The position numbers were made by a program, and so were the translations under genes. The notes beneath the pieces were generated by a model. The model had not been told where the DNA came from. It did not search any database and saw nothing but the letters and a program-made list of their open reading frames with translations. This document shows, in pieces, positions 31,984 to 38,267 of a stretch of DNA of 38,267 bases. Numbering within the stretch: the first letter of the stretch is position 1; each line of letters starts with the position of its first letter. Source of the DNA: DASRFS01 sp035260725 (lineage in GTDB: Bacteria > Patescibacteriota > Microgenomatia > Levybacterales > UBA12049); assembly GCA_035260725.1 (NCBI GenBank), contig DATFUR010000013.1:1-38267 (forward strand), read 5' to 3'.

Positions 31984-32891
31984 AAGTAGGAATTGTTGGT
32001 TTGGGAAAAATGGGATCACGAATTGCTCAAAAACTCATCAAAGACAGTCATGATGTAATTGTTTGGAACCGCACGAGAGAAGACGTAGAAAACCTCAAAA
32101 AAGAAATCCCAAATTTAAAATCCGCAGAAACAATAAAAGAGTTAGTTGAATCTTTGGAAACTCCTAGAATAATTTGGATTATGGTTCCATCGATTGCGAT
32201 AGATGAAGTTATTTCCGAAGTTCAAAAGTATCTTCAAAAAGGAGATATTGTTATAGATGGCGGAAATTCAGATTACAAGGAAACCGAAAAAAGATTTCAG
32301 AATTTTAAGAATAAAGGAATAAGATTTTTGGGAATTGGCGTAAGCGGAGGAATCCTGGCCTTTAAAAATGGTTATCCTTTAATGGCGGGCGGAGATAAAA
32401 GCGCATACGATTTAATCAAGCCAATTTTAGATTCACTGGCAAAACCAAATGGCGGTTACGAGTATTTTGGGGAGGGCGGCGCGGGACATTTTGTAAAAAT
32501 GGTTCACAACGGAATCGAATACGGGATGATGCAGGGGTTGGGCGAAGGCTTCGGTGTTTTGGAAAAAGCGCCATATAAATTTGATCTTCTAAAAGTTGCA
32601 AAAATCTGGCAAAAAGGGACAGTAATATCGGGATTTTTAATGGATCGCACAAAAGAAGTTTTCGAGAGCGATATAAAAAACGTTGTCGGAATAATAGATG
32701 CAACAGGAGAGGCAGAGTGGACAGTTGAGGCAGCCAAAGAAGAAGGCGTGCCTATTGAGGTTATCGAAAAATCATTGGAATTTAGAAAAAGATCAAAAAT
32801 AGATTCGAAAATCCAGAATTCGTTTGCAGCAAAAGTAATCGCAGGCCTTAGACATTCGTTTGGAGGGCACTCTGTTGTTCGGAAGGAATAA
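31980..32891 (+). CDS. gnd: 6-phosphogluconate dehydrogenase, short (GntZ/YqeC-like) form
   Basis: 303 aa, against about 468 in the long E. coli form. NAD(P) loop GIVGLGKMGSRIA, VIDGGNSDYKETEKR, GIGVSGGILAF, GHFVKMVHNGIEYGMMQ with the catalytic Lys and Asn, RKRSKIDSKIQNSFAAKV. Oxidatively decarboxylates 6-phosphogluconate to ribulose-5-phosphate. Completes zwf-pgl-gnd. The 3' end overlaps the convergent gene at 32848 by 44 nt. Confidence 0.94.
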   Translation: MKVGIVGLGKMGSRIAQKLIKDSHDVIVWNRTREDVENLKKEIPNLKSAETIKELVESLETPRIIWIMVPSIAIDEVISEVQKYLQKGDIVIDGGNSDYKETEKRFQNFKNKGIRFLGIGVSGGILAFKNGYPLMAGGDKSAYDLIKPILDSLAKPNGGYEYFGEGGAGHFVKMVHNGIEYGMMQGLGEGFGVLEKAPYKFDLLKVAKIWQKGTVISGFLMDRTKEVFESDIKNVVGIIDATGEAEWTVEAAKEEGVPIEVIEKSLEFRKRSKIDSKIQNSFAAKVIAGLRHSFGGHSVVRKE

Positions 32892-33195
32892 TTCTTATTA
32901 TCGCTCTTATTGCTTTCTGTGTTAGATCGGAAAGAGCATTCACAATCGTATTCGGATTTTCTCCGCAATAAAATAAATCTCTTACTTTTTCGAAATTTTC
33001 AGGTGTTACTGTGACTGGATCCGATCCAGAATAAAATAGTGCTATCTCAAGGGGGACTCCTGATTGTAAATGTCCTCTATAGAGAGTTTGCAGATCTTCA
33101 AAAGGTGCGTGACCTTCAACAACCACTCCTGTAAATTTACCTTCTTCATCCGAAACCGGACTAATTTTCCCATTAATTATCAATCTTTCTCTCAT
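32848..33195 (-). CDS. 115-aa hypothetical protein
   Basis: 115 aa, soluble. N-terminal half looks like a small beta domain (RLIINGKISPVSDEEGKFTG, VVVEGHAPFEDL), C-terminal half helical (ENFEKVRDLFYCGENPNTIV, LSDLTQKAIRAIIRI). No family recognised. Reality is supported by one of the best promoters in the window. The last 44 nt overlap the end of gnd in antisense. Confidence 0.6.
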   Translation of the reverse strand: MRERLIINGKISPVSDEEGKFTGVVVEGHAPFEDLQTLYRGHLQSGVPLEIALFYSGSDPVTVTPENFEKVRDLFYCGENPNTIVNALSDLTQKAIRAIIRIIPSEQQSALQTNV

Positions 33196-33251
33196 AAGTT
33201 TGAGATTATATCTAAGTGTTCACAATATTTCAAGTGTGATATACTTTTTTC
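33196..33251. promoter_or_regulatory. 56-bp bidirectional promoter region, 33195 gene and proS
   Basis: Minus strand: TTGAAA (33228-33233), 17-bp spacer, TATAAT (33205-33210), 9 nt to the ATG at 33195. Plus strand: extended -10 TGA-TATACT (33237-33245), 6 nt, ATG at 33252; a TTCACA lies at 33219-33224 (15-bp spacer). Promoters for two divergent genes overlap in 56 bp. Confidence 0.7.
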
Positions 33252-34469
33252 ATGAAGTATTCCAAGCTGTTTGGAAAAACCCGCCGGGAAGCGCCAAAAG
33301 ACGAAGTCTCCATAAACGCAAAATTACTCCTTCGAGCCGGATTTATAGACAAATTAATGGCGGGTTCTTTTACTCTTTTGCCCTTAGGTCTTAGAGTTGT
33401 TAAAAAAATCGAAGCAATTATCCGTGAAGAAATCGATAAAACAGGAGCAAACGAGGTTCTCATGCCGCTTTTGCATCCCAAATCTATTTGGAACGAAACC
33501 GGAAGATGGGATAGCGCAAAAGAAGTTATGTATCAGCTAAAAAAAGACGACAAAGAGTACGGGCTTTCTTTTACCCACGAGGAAATTGTTTTGGATTTGG
33601 TCCGCAGGCATAGCGGAAGTTTTCGCGATTACCCTATAAAAATCTACCATTTCTCAACGAAGTTTAGAGACGAACCAAGGGCAAAATCCGGAATTCTAAG
33701 AGGCCGGGAGTTTATTATGAAAGACCTTTACAGTTTGCACGAGACTAAAGAGGATTTAGAGAAATATTACGAAGAAATAAAACAAGTTTACCTGAAAATT
33801 TTTGAAAGATTCGGGTTAAGAGCGATTGTTACTGAAGCAGGCGGAGGAGTTTTTACCCAAAATACGACTCACGAATTCCAAGTACTGTCGGAGACCGGCG
33901 AAGACGAGATTATTTATTGCGAGGGCGGAGATTTTTCGCAAAATACGGAAATTGCAAAAGTAGAAGAAGGAAAAGAGTGCGATTTGGGTCACGGACCTTT
34001 AAAAAAAGCTAAGGCAATCGAGGTAGGTAATATTTTCCCTTATGGTCAGGATTACAGCAAAAAGATGAATGTTACTTTTACAAATAAAAAGGGAGAAAAA
34101 ACCTATCCATATTTTGGAAGTTACGGAATTGGCCTCACAAGGCTACTTGGAGTAATCGCCGAAGTACAAAGCGACGAAAAAGGCCTTGTCTGGCCAAATT
34201 CCATTGCACCTTTCCAGGTTTATTTAGTGGGATTAAATTCAAAAGCGGAAAAAGTTTACGAAGAGCTTCAAGAGGCTGGAGTTGAAGTTCTTTTTGACGA
34301 CCGGGAAGTTTCGGCTGGAGAAAAGTTCAAAGACGCAGATTTAATCGGAATTCCTGTTAGATTGGTTGTTTCGGATAAGACAGGAGACAAAGTCGAGTTT
34401 AAACACAGAAAAAGTGAAGAAACAGAGTTGCTTAGCTTAGACGAAGTTTTGAAGAAGATTAAAAAATAG
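33252..34469 (+). CDS. proS: Prolyl-tRNA synthetase lacking the editing insertion
   Basis: 405 aa, against 572 in E. coli. Class II motif 1 region LLPLGLRVVKKIEAIIREEI; motif 2 FRDEPRAKSGILRGREFIMK; bacterial-type TQNTTHEFQVLSETGED; motif 3 GSYGIGLTRLLGVIAE; C-terminal anticodon-binding domain (QVYLVGLN, DDREVSAGEKFKDADLIGIP). The roughly 180-residue INS editing domain that sits between motifs 2 and 3 in bacterial ProRS is missing. Predicted leaderless mRNA. Stop overlaps the convergent 34459 gene by 11 nt. Confidence 0.95.
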   Translation: MKYSKLFGKTRREAPKDEVSINAKLLLRAGFIDKLMAGSFTLLPLGLRVVKKIEAIIREEIDKTGANEVLMPLLHPKSIWNETGRWDSAKEVMYQLKKDDKEYGLSFTHEEIVLDLVRRHSGSFRDYPIKIYHFSTKFRDEPRAKSGILRGREFIMKDLYSLHETKEDLEKYYEEIKQVYLKIFERFGLRAIVTEAGGGVFTQNTTHEFQVLSETGEDEIIYCEGGDFSQNTEIAKVEEGKECDLGHGPLKKAKAIEVGNIFPYGQDYSKKMNVTFTNKKGEKTYPYFGSYGIGLTRLLGVIAEVQSDEKGLVWPNSIAPFQVYLVGLNSKAEKVYEELQEAGVEVLFDDREVSAGEKFKDADLIGIPVRLVVSDKTGDKVEFKHRKSEETELLSLDEVLKKIKK

Positions 34470-34809
34470 CGAAGACCTTGAGCCAAACCACTGTATAAAC
34501 CACAAAAAATGCTAAGCCCACGACTATAAGAACAACAGGCGATAATTTCTTGCCATTTGAATTTTTCACTACAACTGTTTTGCCTGTGGGAGCAGCTGGA
34601 GTGGCAACAAAAACTTGGGCGGGGGGCGCAGCCGGGTGTTCGGCAGTTTGCGTCTGGGGCTGAACCGGAGCGGGAGATTGAACGGATGCGGACGGTTGTG
34701 GAATAGAAGCTGTTGCAGGCGAACTCGCTGCGTTTGGCATTTGTGTTCCCATTACGCGGTCATATGTCTCCTTAAGTTTTGGATCGAGTGTTTGCTGATT
34801 TGGGTTCAT
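34459..34809 (-). CDS. Tail-anchored Pro/Ala-rich membrane protein
   Basis: 116 aa from the ATG at 34809 (MNPNQQTLDPKLKETYDRVM). An in-frame ATG at 34920 would read through a palindromic repeat and past the promoter, so it was rejected. A short helical N-terminus is followed by about 55 residues of Pro/Ala/Gln/Ser-rich linker, a basic stretch (KNSNGKKL) and one C-terminal membrane helix (SPVVLIVVGLAFFVVYTVVW). Probably cytoplasmic with a C-terminal anchor. No family recognised. Confidence 0.65.
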   Translation of the reverse strand: MNPNQQTLDPKLKETYDRVMGTQMPNAASSPATASIPQPSASVQSPAPVQPQTQTAEHPAAPPAQVFVATPAAPTGKTVVVKNSNGKKLSPVVLIVVGLAFFVVYTVVWLKVFAIF

Positions 34810-34844
34810 AAATCCATACTCTAATAATAAAAACTTTTTGTCAA
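34810..34844 (-). promoter_or_regulatory. Promoter, leaderless geometry, of the 34809 gene
   Basis: Minus strand: TTGACA (34839-34844), 17-bp spacer, GAGTAT (34816-34821, weak), 6 nt, ATG at 34809. Confidence 0.5.
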
Positions 34845-34848
34845 GAGG

Positions 34849-34991
34849 GTTGCGCTGAGGTCGCTTCGTCAGTTCGGTGTTCACCAACTTATATTTAAAA
34901 CAAATCTCTTCGGGATGCACGAATAACTCTTCTTAAGTATTTGTAATTGGTATTATTCGTTCACATCTCACGCCAAAGCTTCCCGCGCAAC
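34849..34991 (+). repeat. Intergenic palindromic repeat, long copy B
   Basis: 143 bp bounded by GTTGCGC (34849-34855) and its reverse complement GCGCAAC (34985-34991). Inside are a hairpin (34871-34889, AGTTCGGTG-TT-CACCAACT) and an 8-bp inverted repeat, ACGAATAA (34919-34926) with TTATTCGT (34953-34960). No ORF. Takes up most of the largest gene-free gap (34810-35036). Confidence 0.65.
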
Positions 34992-35014
34992 TTTTAATTT
35001 TGAATTGAATTATA

Positions 35015-35036
35015 TGGTATACTTAAGGATCAATTT
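35015..35036 (+). promoter_or_regulatory. Extended -10 promoter and RBS of the 35037 operon
   Basis: TGG-TATACT (35015-35023), then TAAGGAT (35024-35030) and the ATG at 35037. The predicted RNA start falls near 35030, so the AAGGA may be only partly in the mRNA. Confidence 0.55.
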
Positions 35037-35921
35037 ATGAAAATAATAGTTACGCACGACAGCCCGGACATGGACGCTGTGACCTCGGTTTGGCTTATAA
35101 AAAGATTCTTGCCCAACTGGGAAAACGCCAAAGTCGAGTACGTTCCCGCGGGAGAGAGGTTAAATGGATCTAAAAATCCTCCTCTGGCGGCAATTGAAAA
35201 AATCAAAGACGACGAGATTATTCACGTTGACACGGGACTGGGTCCTTTGGATCACCATGAAACCTCGGACGATAAGGTTTGCGCTGCAAGTAGAACCTGG
35301 GACTTTGTAAAAGTTCAAAATTCAGGATTTGCAGATTTGTCCGACAAAGTTACCAAAAAAATAGAAGCACTCGATAGAATAGTCAGAGTTGTTGTAGACA
35401 TAGACCATTTTAAAGAGGCCTTATGGCCTAATCCCAGCGCTGATTATTTTGAATTCTTTCTAGAAAATATATTGGAAGGGCTGAAAGTTCAAAAACCCAA
35501 TCAGAACGAGCTTTACACAAAATTTATTATGGATTGCCTCGACGCTTTGCTTTATAACTTCGAAAATAGGGTTTGGGCAGAAGAGGAAATAAAAAAAGCC
35601 GAGAGATTTAAAACTTCAAAAGGAGAAGGACTAGGCTTTGAAATCATAAATGATTCAGCGGTTAAGCTTGCACAAAGAATGGGGTATGTTTTGGTAATTC
35701 GAAGGGATCCGAGAAAGGGGTACGTTCGGATAAAAGCGCGACCCGATAGCGGAATAGATTTGACCCCTGTCTATGAGCAGCTTAAAAAAATGGATCCGGA
35801 TGCAACCTGGTTTTTGCATGTTTCGAAAAAGATGCTTCTAAATGGATCTGCAAAAAACCCAAAAATGAGGCCGACAAAGCTTAAGCTTAGTGATATAATA
35901 AACGTATTAAAAAGTCTATGA
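35037..35921 (+). CDS. DHH/MYG1-like metal-dependent hydrolase
   Basis: 294 aa. N-terminal VTHDSPDMDAVTSVWLIKRF resembles the DHH-family H-x-x-D-x-D start; HVDTGLGPLDHHETSDD supplies a second Asp and the Asp-His-His pair. These fit a Mn-dependent phosphoesterase or nuclease of the DHH or MYG1 type. The C-terminal domain (LVIRRDPRKGYVRIKARPDS, TWFLHVSKKMLLNGSAKNP) could be the substrate-binding half. Substrate unknown; nanoRNA, cyclic dinucleotide or exonuclease roles are possible. Overlaps the HIT gene by 4 nt. Confidence 0.7.
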   Translation: MKIIVTHDSPDMDAVTSVWLIKRFLPNWENAKVEYVPAGERLNGSKNPPLAAIEKIKDDEIIHVDTGLGPLDHHETSDDKVCAASRTWDFVKVQNSGFADLSDKVTKKIEALDRIVRVVVDIDHFKEALWPNPSADYFEFFLENILEGLKVQKPNQNELYTKFIMDCLDALLYNFENRVWAEEEIKKAERFKTSKGEGLGFEIINDSAVKLAQRMGYVLVIRRDPRKGYVRIKARPDSGIDLTPVYEQLKKMDPDATWFLHVSKKMLLNGSAKNPKMRPTKLKLSDIINVLKSL

Positions 35922-36247
35922 ACGATTGTATTTTTTGCAAAATAAGGGATGGGGAAATTGGGAAAGAATTTATTTATCAAGACGAAGACGTAATGGTTTT
36001 TCCGGACATAAATCCCCTAAAACCGACTCATCTTTTAACGGTGCCCAAGAAGCATATTCCGGATTTTTCCAGCCTTGAAGACAATAATTTAAAAGTGAAG
36101 ATTTTAGACACTATTCAAAAAATGGTAAAGGAACAAGGTCTTGAGGACAAAGGTTACCGCGTAGTCGTAAACGGCGGAGGAGCCCAGCACGTTGATCATT
36201 TACACTTCCATCTGCTTGGGCCAATGGGTCTTAAGGTTGGATGGTAA
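35918..36247 (+). CDS. HIT family (HINT-like) nucleotide hydrolase
   Basis: 109 aa, normal length. Zinc-site CIFCKI at the N-terminus, FPDINPLKPTHLLTVPKKHI, and the histidine triad HVDHLHFHLLG near the C-terminus. Hydrolyses AMP-linked substrates such as adenosine phosphoramidates. Linked by a 4-nt overlap to the DHH-like gene and followed 13 nt later by rpsU. Confidence 0.94.
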   Translation: MNDCIFCKIRDGEIGKEFIYQDEDVMVFPDINPLKPTHLLTVPKKHIPDFSSLEDNNLKVKILDTIQKMVKEQGLEDKGYRVVVNGGGAQHVDHLHFHLLGPMGLKVGW

Positions 36248-36255
36248 AGGGGGTG
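36246..36255 (+). promoter_or_regulatory. Strong Shine-Dalgarno before rpsU
   Basis: AAAGGGGGTG ends 5 nt before the ATG at 36261. It decides the rpsU start and contrasts with the many genes lacking such a site. Confidence 0.7.
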
Positions 36256-36260
36256 TTTTT

Positions 36261-36452
36261 ATGGTAATTGTTAAAAAAATGCCGGGAGACAGTGACGAAG
36301 CATTAATCCGAAAATTTTCAAGGAAAGTAATGTCCGAGGGAATTTTGCAGGAAGCAAAAAGGAGAGAATTTCATCTAAAGCCCTCTGCTGCTAGAAAGCA
36401 AAAAGCGGAAGACCAAAGAAGAATGAAGAAGTTTTCGCATGGACAAAGTTAA
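36261..36452 (+). CDS. rpsU: Ribosomal protein S21
   Basis: 63 aa. MVIVKKMPGDSDEALIRKFS, the RKVMSEGILQEAKRREFH block and a basic C-terminus are bS21 hallmarks. S21 sits near the anti-Shine-Dalgarno end of 16S rRNA. Its own strong Shine-Dalgarno is therefore of interest. Its 3' end overlaps ybeY by 14 nt. Confidence 0.92.
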   Translation: MVIVKKMPGDSDEALIRKFSRKVMSEGILQEAKRREFHLKPSAARKQKAEDQRRMKKFSHGQS

Positions 36453-36855
36453 TGTTTTGATTTTTGTTGAGAGTAGGTACAGAATTAACCGGAAAAGGAT
36501 TAAATCTGTTGTGGAAAAAGTAATCGTTCAAAACGAAATAACAAGCCCTACCGAAGTCTCGGTAGCTGTTGTTGGGGATAGAAAAATGAAAGAACTTTCC
36601 AGAAAATATAAAGGCGAGGACAAAACCCACAACGTGCTTTCCTTTTCCCAGACAGACGGAACGGAGGCCAAGTCGAGTTCGCCTGCAATTAACTTTCCTA
36701 GATCCGCTGAGGTTTTGCAACTGGGGGACATTGTAATTTCTTTCCCCGAAGTTATAAGAGAGGCCTCCGCAGAAGAGGTATTAGTTGACGATAAGGTGGA
36801 CGAGTTGGTAGAACACGGTTTGCAGCATCTTTTGGGAATACATCACGAGGAATAA
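36439..36855 (+). CDS. ybeY: Endoribonuclease YbeY (16S rRNA maturation)
   Basis: 138 aa. Zinc site EHGLQHLLGIHHEE near the C-terminus (H-G-x2-H-L-x-G-x2-H); RKMKELSRKYKGEDKTHNVL and LGDIVISFPEV are typical. Slightly short at the C-terminus, ending right after the metal site. Placed between rpsU and dnaX; start overlaps rpsU. Confidence 0.92.
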   Translation: MDKVNVLIFVESRYRINRKRIKSVVEKVIVQNEITSPTEVSVAVVGDRKMKELSRKYKGEDKTHNVLSFSQTDGTEAKSSSPAINFPRSAEVLQLGDIVISFPEVIREASAEEVLVDDKVDELVEHGLQHLLGIHHEE

Positions 36856-36863
36856 GGCAGGTT

Positions 36864-38267
36864 ATGGTTTTTTATTTAAAATACAGGCCTCAAATCATTT
36901 CGGACTTGGACAGTACAAATGTCCGCGATACTCTAAAAGCAGTTTTGGCGGATGTAAAGACCAAGAAGAAAAGTTTGCCCTTTCATGCATTTCTTTTTAC
37001 CGGCCCCAAGGGCCTGGGCAAAACCTCAACAGCCCGAATTGTGGCCAAATTCTTAAATTGCGAGAAAAGAAAACCAGGAGATTTGGAGCCTTGCAATAAA
37101 TGTTATCAATGCACCTCTATTACGGCGGGCAACAATATGGATGTGGTAGAAATTGACGCTGCCTCCAACCGCGGAATCGACGAAATAAGAGAGTTAAAAG
37201 AAAGAATAAATTTATCTACAGTAGCGGCTTCCTACAAGGTTTACATAATAGACGAAGTCCACATGCTTACAACGGAGGCATTTAACGCACTTCTTAAGAC
37301 TTTGGAAGAACCCCCAAGCCATGTTGTTTTTGTTTTGTGCACAACCGAGCCGCAAAAGGTCCCGGCAACAATTGTATCCAGATGTTTGCACATTCCTTTT
37401 AGAGTTGCTACGAACGAAGAGCTAAAAAGATCGTTCAAGAGAATAATTAAAGGAGAAAATTTAAGTATAGAAGACGACGCTTTAAATATTATTGCCGACC
37501 TTTCGGATGGAAGTTTCAGAGATGGATCAAAAATTTTGCAGGAATTGTCGGTAAAGGCAAAAGGAAGAAAAATAATACCTGTTTTTGTCCAGGAAAACTT
37601 TAAAACCACAAGTGTTAGCGGCAAGGTCTCCCAACTTATTGAACTATTGGAAGAAAAAGATACAAAAAAGGCCTTGGAATTGGTTGGAAAAGTTGTAGAA
37701 GAGGGGATAGACGCCAAATATTTTGTGGAAGAGTTGATTTCGAGTCTCCACTTAACCTTATTGGCAAAAATTACAGAAAAAGACGATTCAAAATTTACAC
37801 TTGAAGAAGTCAAAAAACTTTTGGAGCTTTTAATCTCCGCCTCAAGCCAATTAAAATACTCTGTCTTGCCCCAATTGCCGCTTGAGTTGGCAATTGTGGA
37901 ATTTTGTTCGGTCGATCGGGGTCCTGTTCAAAGCGCCGTCTCCACGCCTGTCAAGCAGGCGAGCTCAGCTTCTTCGGAAGCTTCCGCTCCTTCCACCTCA
38001 CCCCTTGTTGCCAAAGCCGCCCGCGCCTCAAATTCAAGCGGGGATTTTTTAAATGATTTGATTCTAAAAATAAATCTTCAAAACCGTTCGGTTGCGGGAC
38101 TCTTGCGGGGAGTAAGTCTTAAAAGTACCAACGGGAAAAAAGTATCAATAGAAACAAAATTTAAATTTCACAAAGAAAAATTGGAAGAGCGAAAGACAAA
38201 AGAATTAATAGAAAAAATAGCCTCGGAAATTCTCAAGAAAAATGTTACAATAGATATCCTATTGAAC
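36864..38267 (+). CDS. dnaX: DNA polymerase III gamma/tau subunit (3' partial)
   Basis: 468 codons visible, open to the right edge. Begins MVFYLKYRPQIISDL. Walker A GPKGLGKTS; zinc module with CEKRKPGDLEPCNKCYQC; Walker B VYIIDEVHML; sensor LCTTEPQKVPATIVSRC; SDGSFRDGSKILQEL. Clamp-loader ATPase. After domain III (about residue 350) comes a Ser/Ala/Pro linker encoded by a GC-rich stretch with two strong hairpins (37945-37982), then a further folded part (DFLNDLILKI, LLRGVSLK). No A-rich slippage heptamer was found just ahead of the hairpins. Confidence 0.95.
   Translation, partial: MVFYLKYRPQIISDLDSTNVRDTLKAVLADVKTKKKSLPFHAFLFTGPKGLGKTSTARIVAKFLNCEKRKPGDLEPCNKCYQCTSITAGNNMDVVEIDAASNRGIDEIRELKERINLSTVAASYKVYIIDEVHMLTTEAFNALLKTLEEPPSHVVFVLCTTEPQKVPATIVSRCLHIPFRVATNEELKRSFKRIIKGENLSIEDDALNIIADLSDGSFRDGSKILQELSVKAKGRKIIPVFVQENFKTTSVSGKVSQLIELLEEKDTKKALELVGKVVEEGIDAKYFVEELISSLHLTLLAKITEKDDSKFTLEEVKKLLELLISASSQLKYSVLPQLPLELAIVEFCSVDRGPVQSAVSTPVKQASSASSEASAPSTSPLVAKAARASNSSGDFLNDLILKINLQNRSVAGLLRGVSLKSTNGKKVSIETKFKFHKEKLEERKTKELIEKIASEILKKNVTIDILLN
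37945..37982 (+). repeat. Two adjacent hairpins inside the dnaX linker
   Basis: CGCCTG (37945-37950)-TCAAG-CAGGCG (37956-37961), then AGCTTC (37967-37972)-TTCG-GAAGCT (37977-37982), the second with a C(TTCG)G tetraloop. They lie in a GC-rich patch within an AT-rich gene. Confidence 0.6.

Noticed and set aside
34810..34920. N-terminal extension of the tail-anchored protein to 34920
   Set aside because: It would translate the promoter and half of a palindromic repeat; the ATG at 34809 fits the promoter spacing.
37241..37813. 190-aa minus-strand frame over dnaX
   Set aside because: Ser/Phe-rich antisense shadow of dnaX, which is clearly coding on the other strand.
37800..37990. Programmed -1 frameshift in dnaX
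   Set aside because: Hairpins exist but no A AAA AAG-type heptamer lies 5-9 nt ahead of them; the nearest A run (about 37810) is too far.
1..38267. Alternative genetic code with TGA as Gly (Gracilibacteria/Absconditabacteria)
   Set aside because: TGA ends several conserved genes at the expected point (dcd, tmk, frr, rseP).
1..38267. tRNA genes, CRISPR arrays, insertion sequences
   Set aside because: No cloverleaf-like stretch, regularly spaced identical repeats or transposase frame was seen in any gap on either strand.

Overview
The window looks like a chromosomal segment of a Patescibacteria/CPR bacterium, most likely of the Microgenomates (OP11) type. This is inferred, not proven by a marker gene. 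Genes are packed with 4-base overlaps. Convergent genes nearly all abut or overlap. Several universal proteins are short: EF-Ts has 150 aa and ProRS has 405 aa without the editing insertion. Membrane anchors, Thr/Pro stalks and Cys-rich secreted proteins of the kind common in Microgenomates fill one region. TGA is used as stop (code 11). I saw no tRNA, rRNA, CRISPR or IS element, and no gap without a gene exceeds 300 bp (the longest is 34810-35036).

Layout. 1-8145 (+): a giant surface protein open at the left edge, with a beta-propeller-like part, a LamG-like domain, tail-fibre repeats, a Peptidase S74 self-cleaving chaperone, a lectin-like domain and SH3b, followed by two tandem membrane-anchored paralogues. 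8146-10825 (-): a three-gene unit of PhnW-like transaminase, CDP-alcohol phosphatidyltransferase and PntC/LicC-like nucleotidyltransferase, a candidate (phospho/phosphono)lipid head-group pathway. 10940-16953: dcd, tmk, a degenerate dcd paralogue, thyA, a Nudix gene, folA and a 57-aa ORF on +, a cytidylate-kinase-like gene on -, then glyA. Together these supply dTMP and run the folate cycle. 16973-25901: an envelope island, mostly on -. It holds a secreted Tyr/Gln-repeat protein, a cupredoxin-like protein, a Cys-paired helical-repeat protein (+), a Cys-rich secreted protein, several anchored proteins, and an adjacent dockerin/cohesin pair. 25988-29546 (+): four-helix-bundle protein, rpsB with a pseudoknot-like leader, tsf, frr, rseP. 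29553-32891 (+): pgl, zwf, a tRNA-binding-domain protein and gnd, i.e. the whole oxidative pentose phosphate branch. 32848-38267: small unknown gene (-), proS, tail-anchored protein (-), a DHH/MYG1-like hydrolase, HIT protein, rpsU, ybeY, and dnaX running off the right edge.

Two points stand out. First, promoters are readable. In nine cases a -10 hexamer lies exactly 6 nt before the start codon, which predicts leaderless mRNAs. Promoters seem to fall into two classes: envelope genes have a perfect TTGACA with a poor -10 (often TACGAT), while housekeeping genes have TATAAT/TATACT with a poorer -35. Second, the rpsB leader can form a 7+7 bp H-type pseudoknot that covers the ribosome-binding region. 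A small family of GC-rich palindromic intergenic repeats lies at 27.8, 29.5, 31.6 and 34.9 kb.
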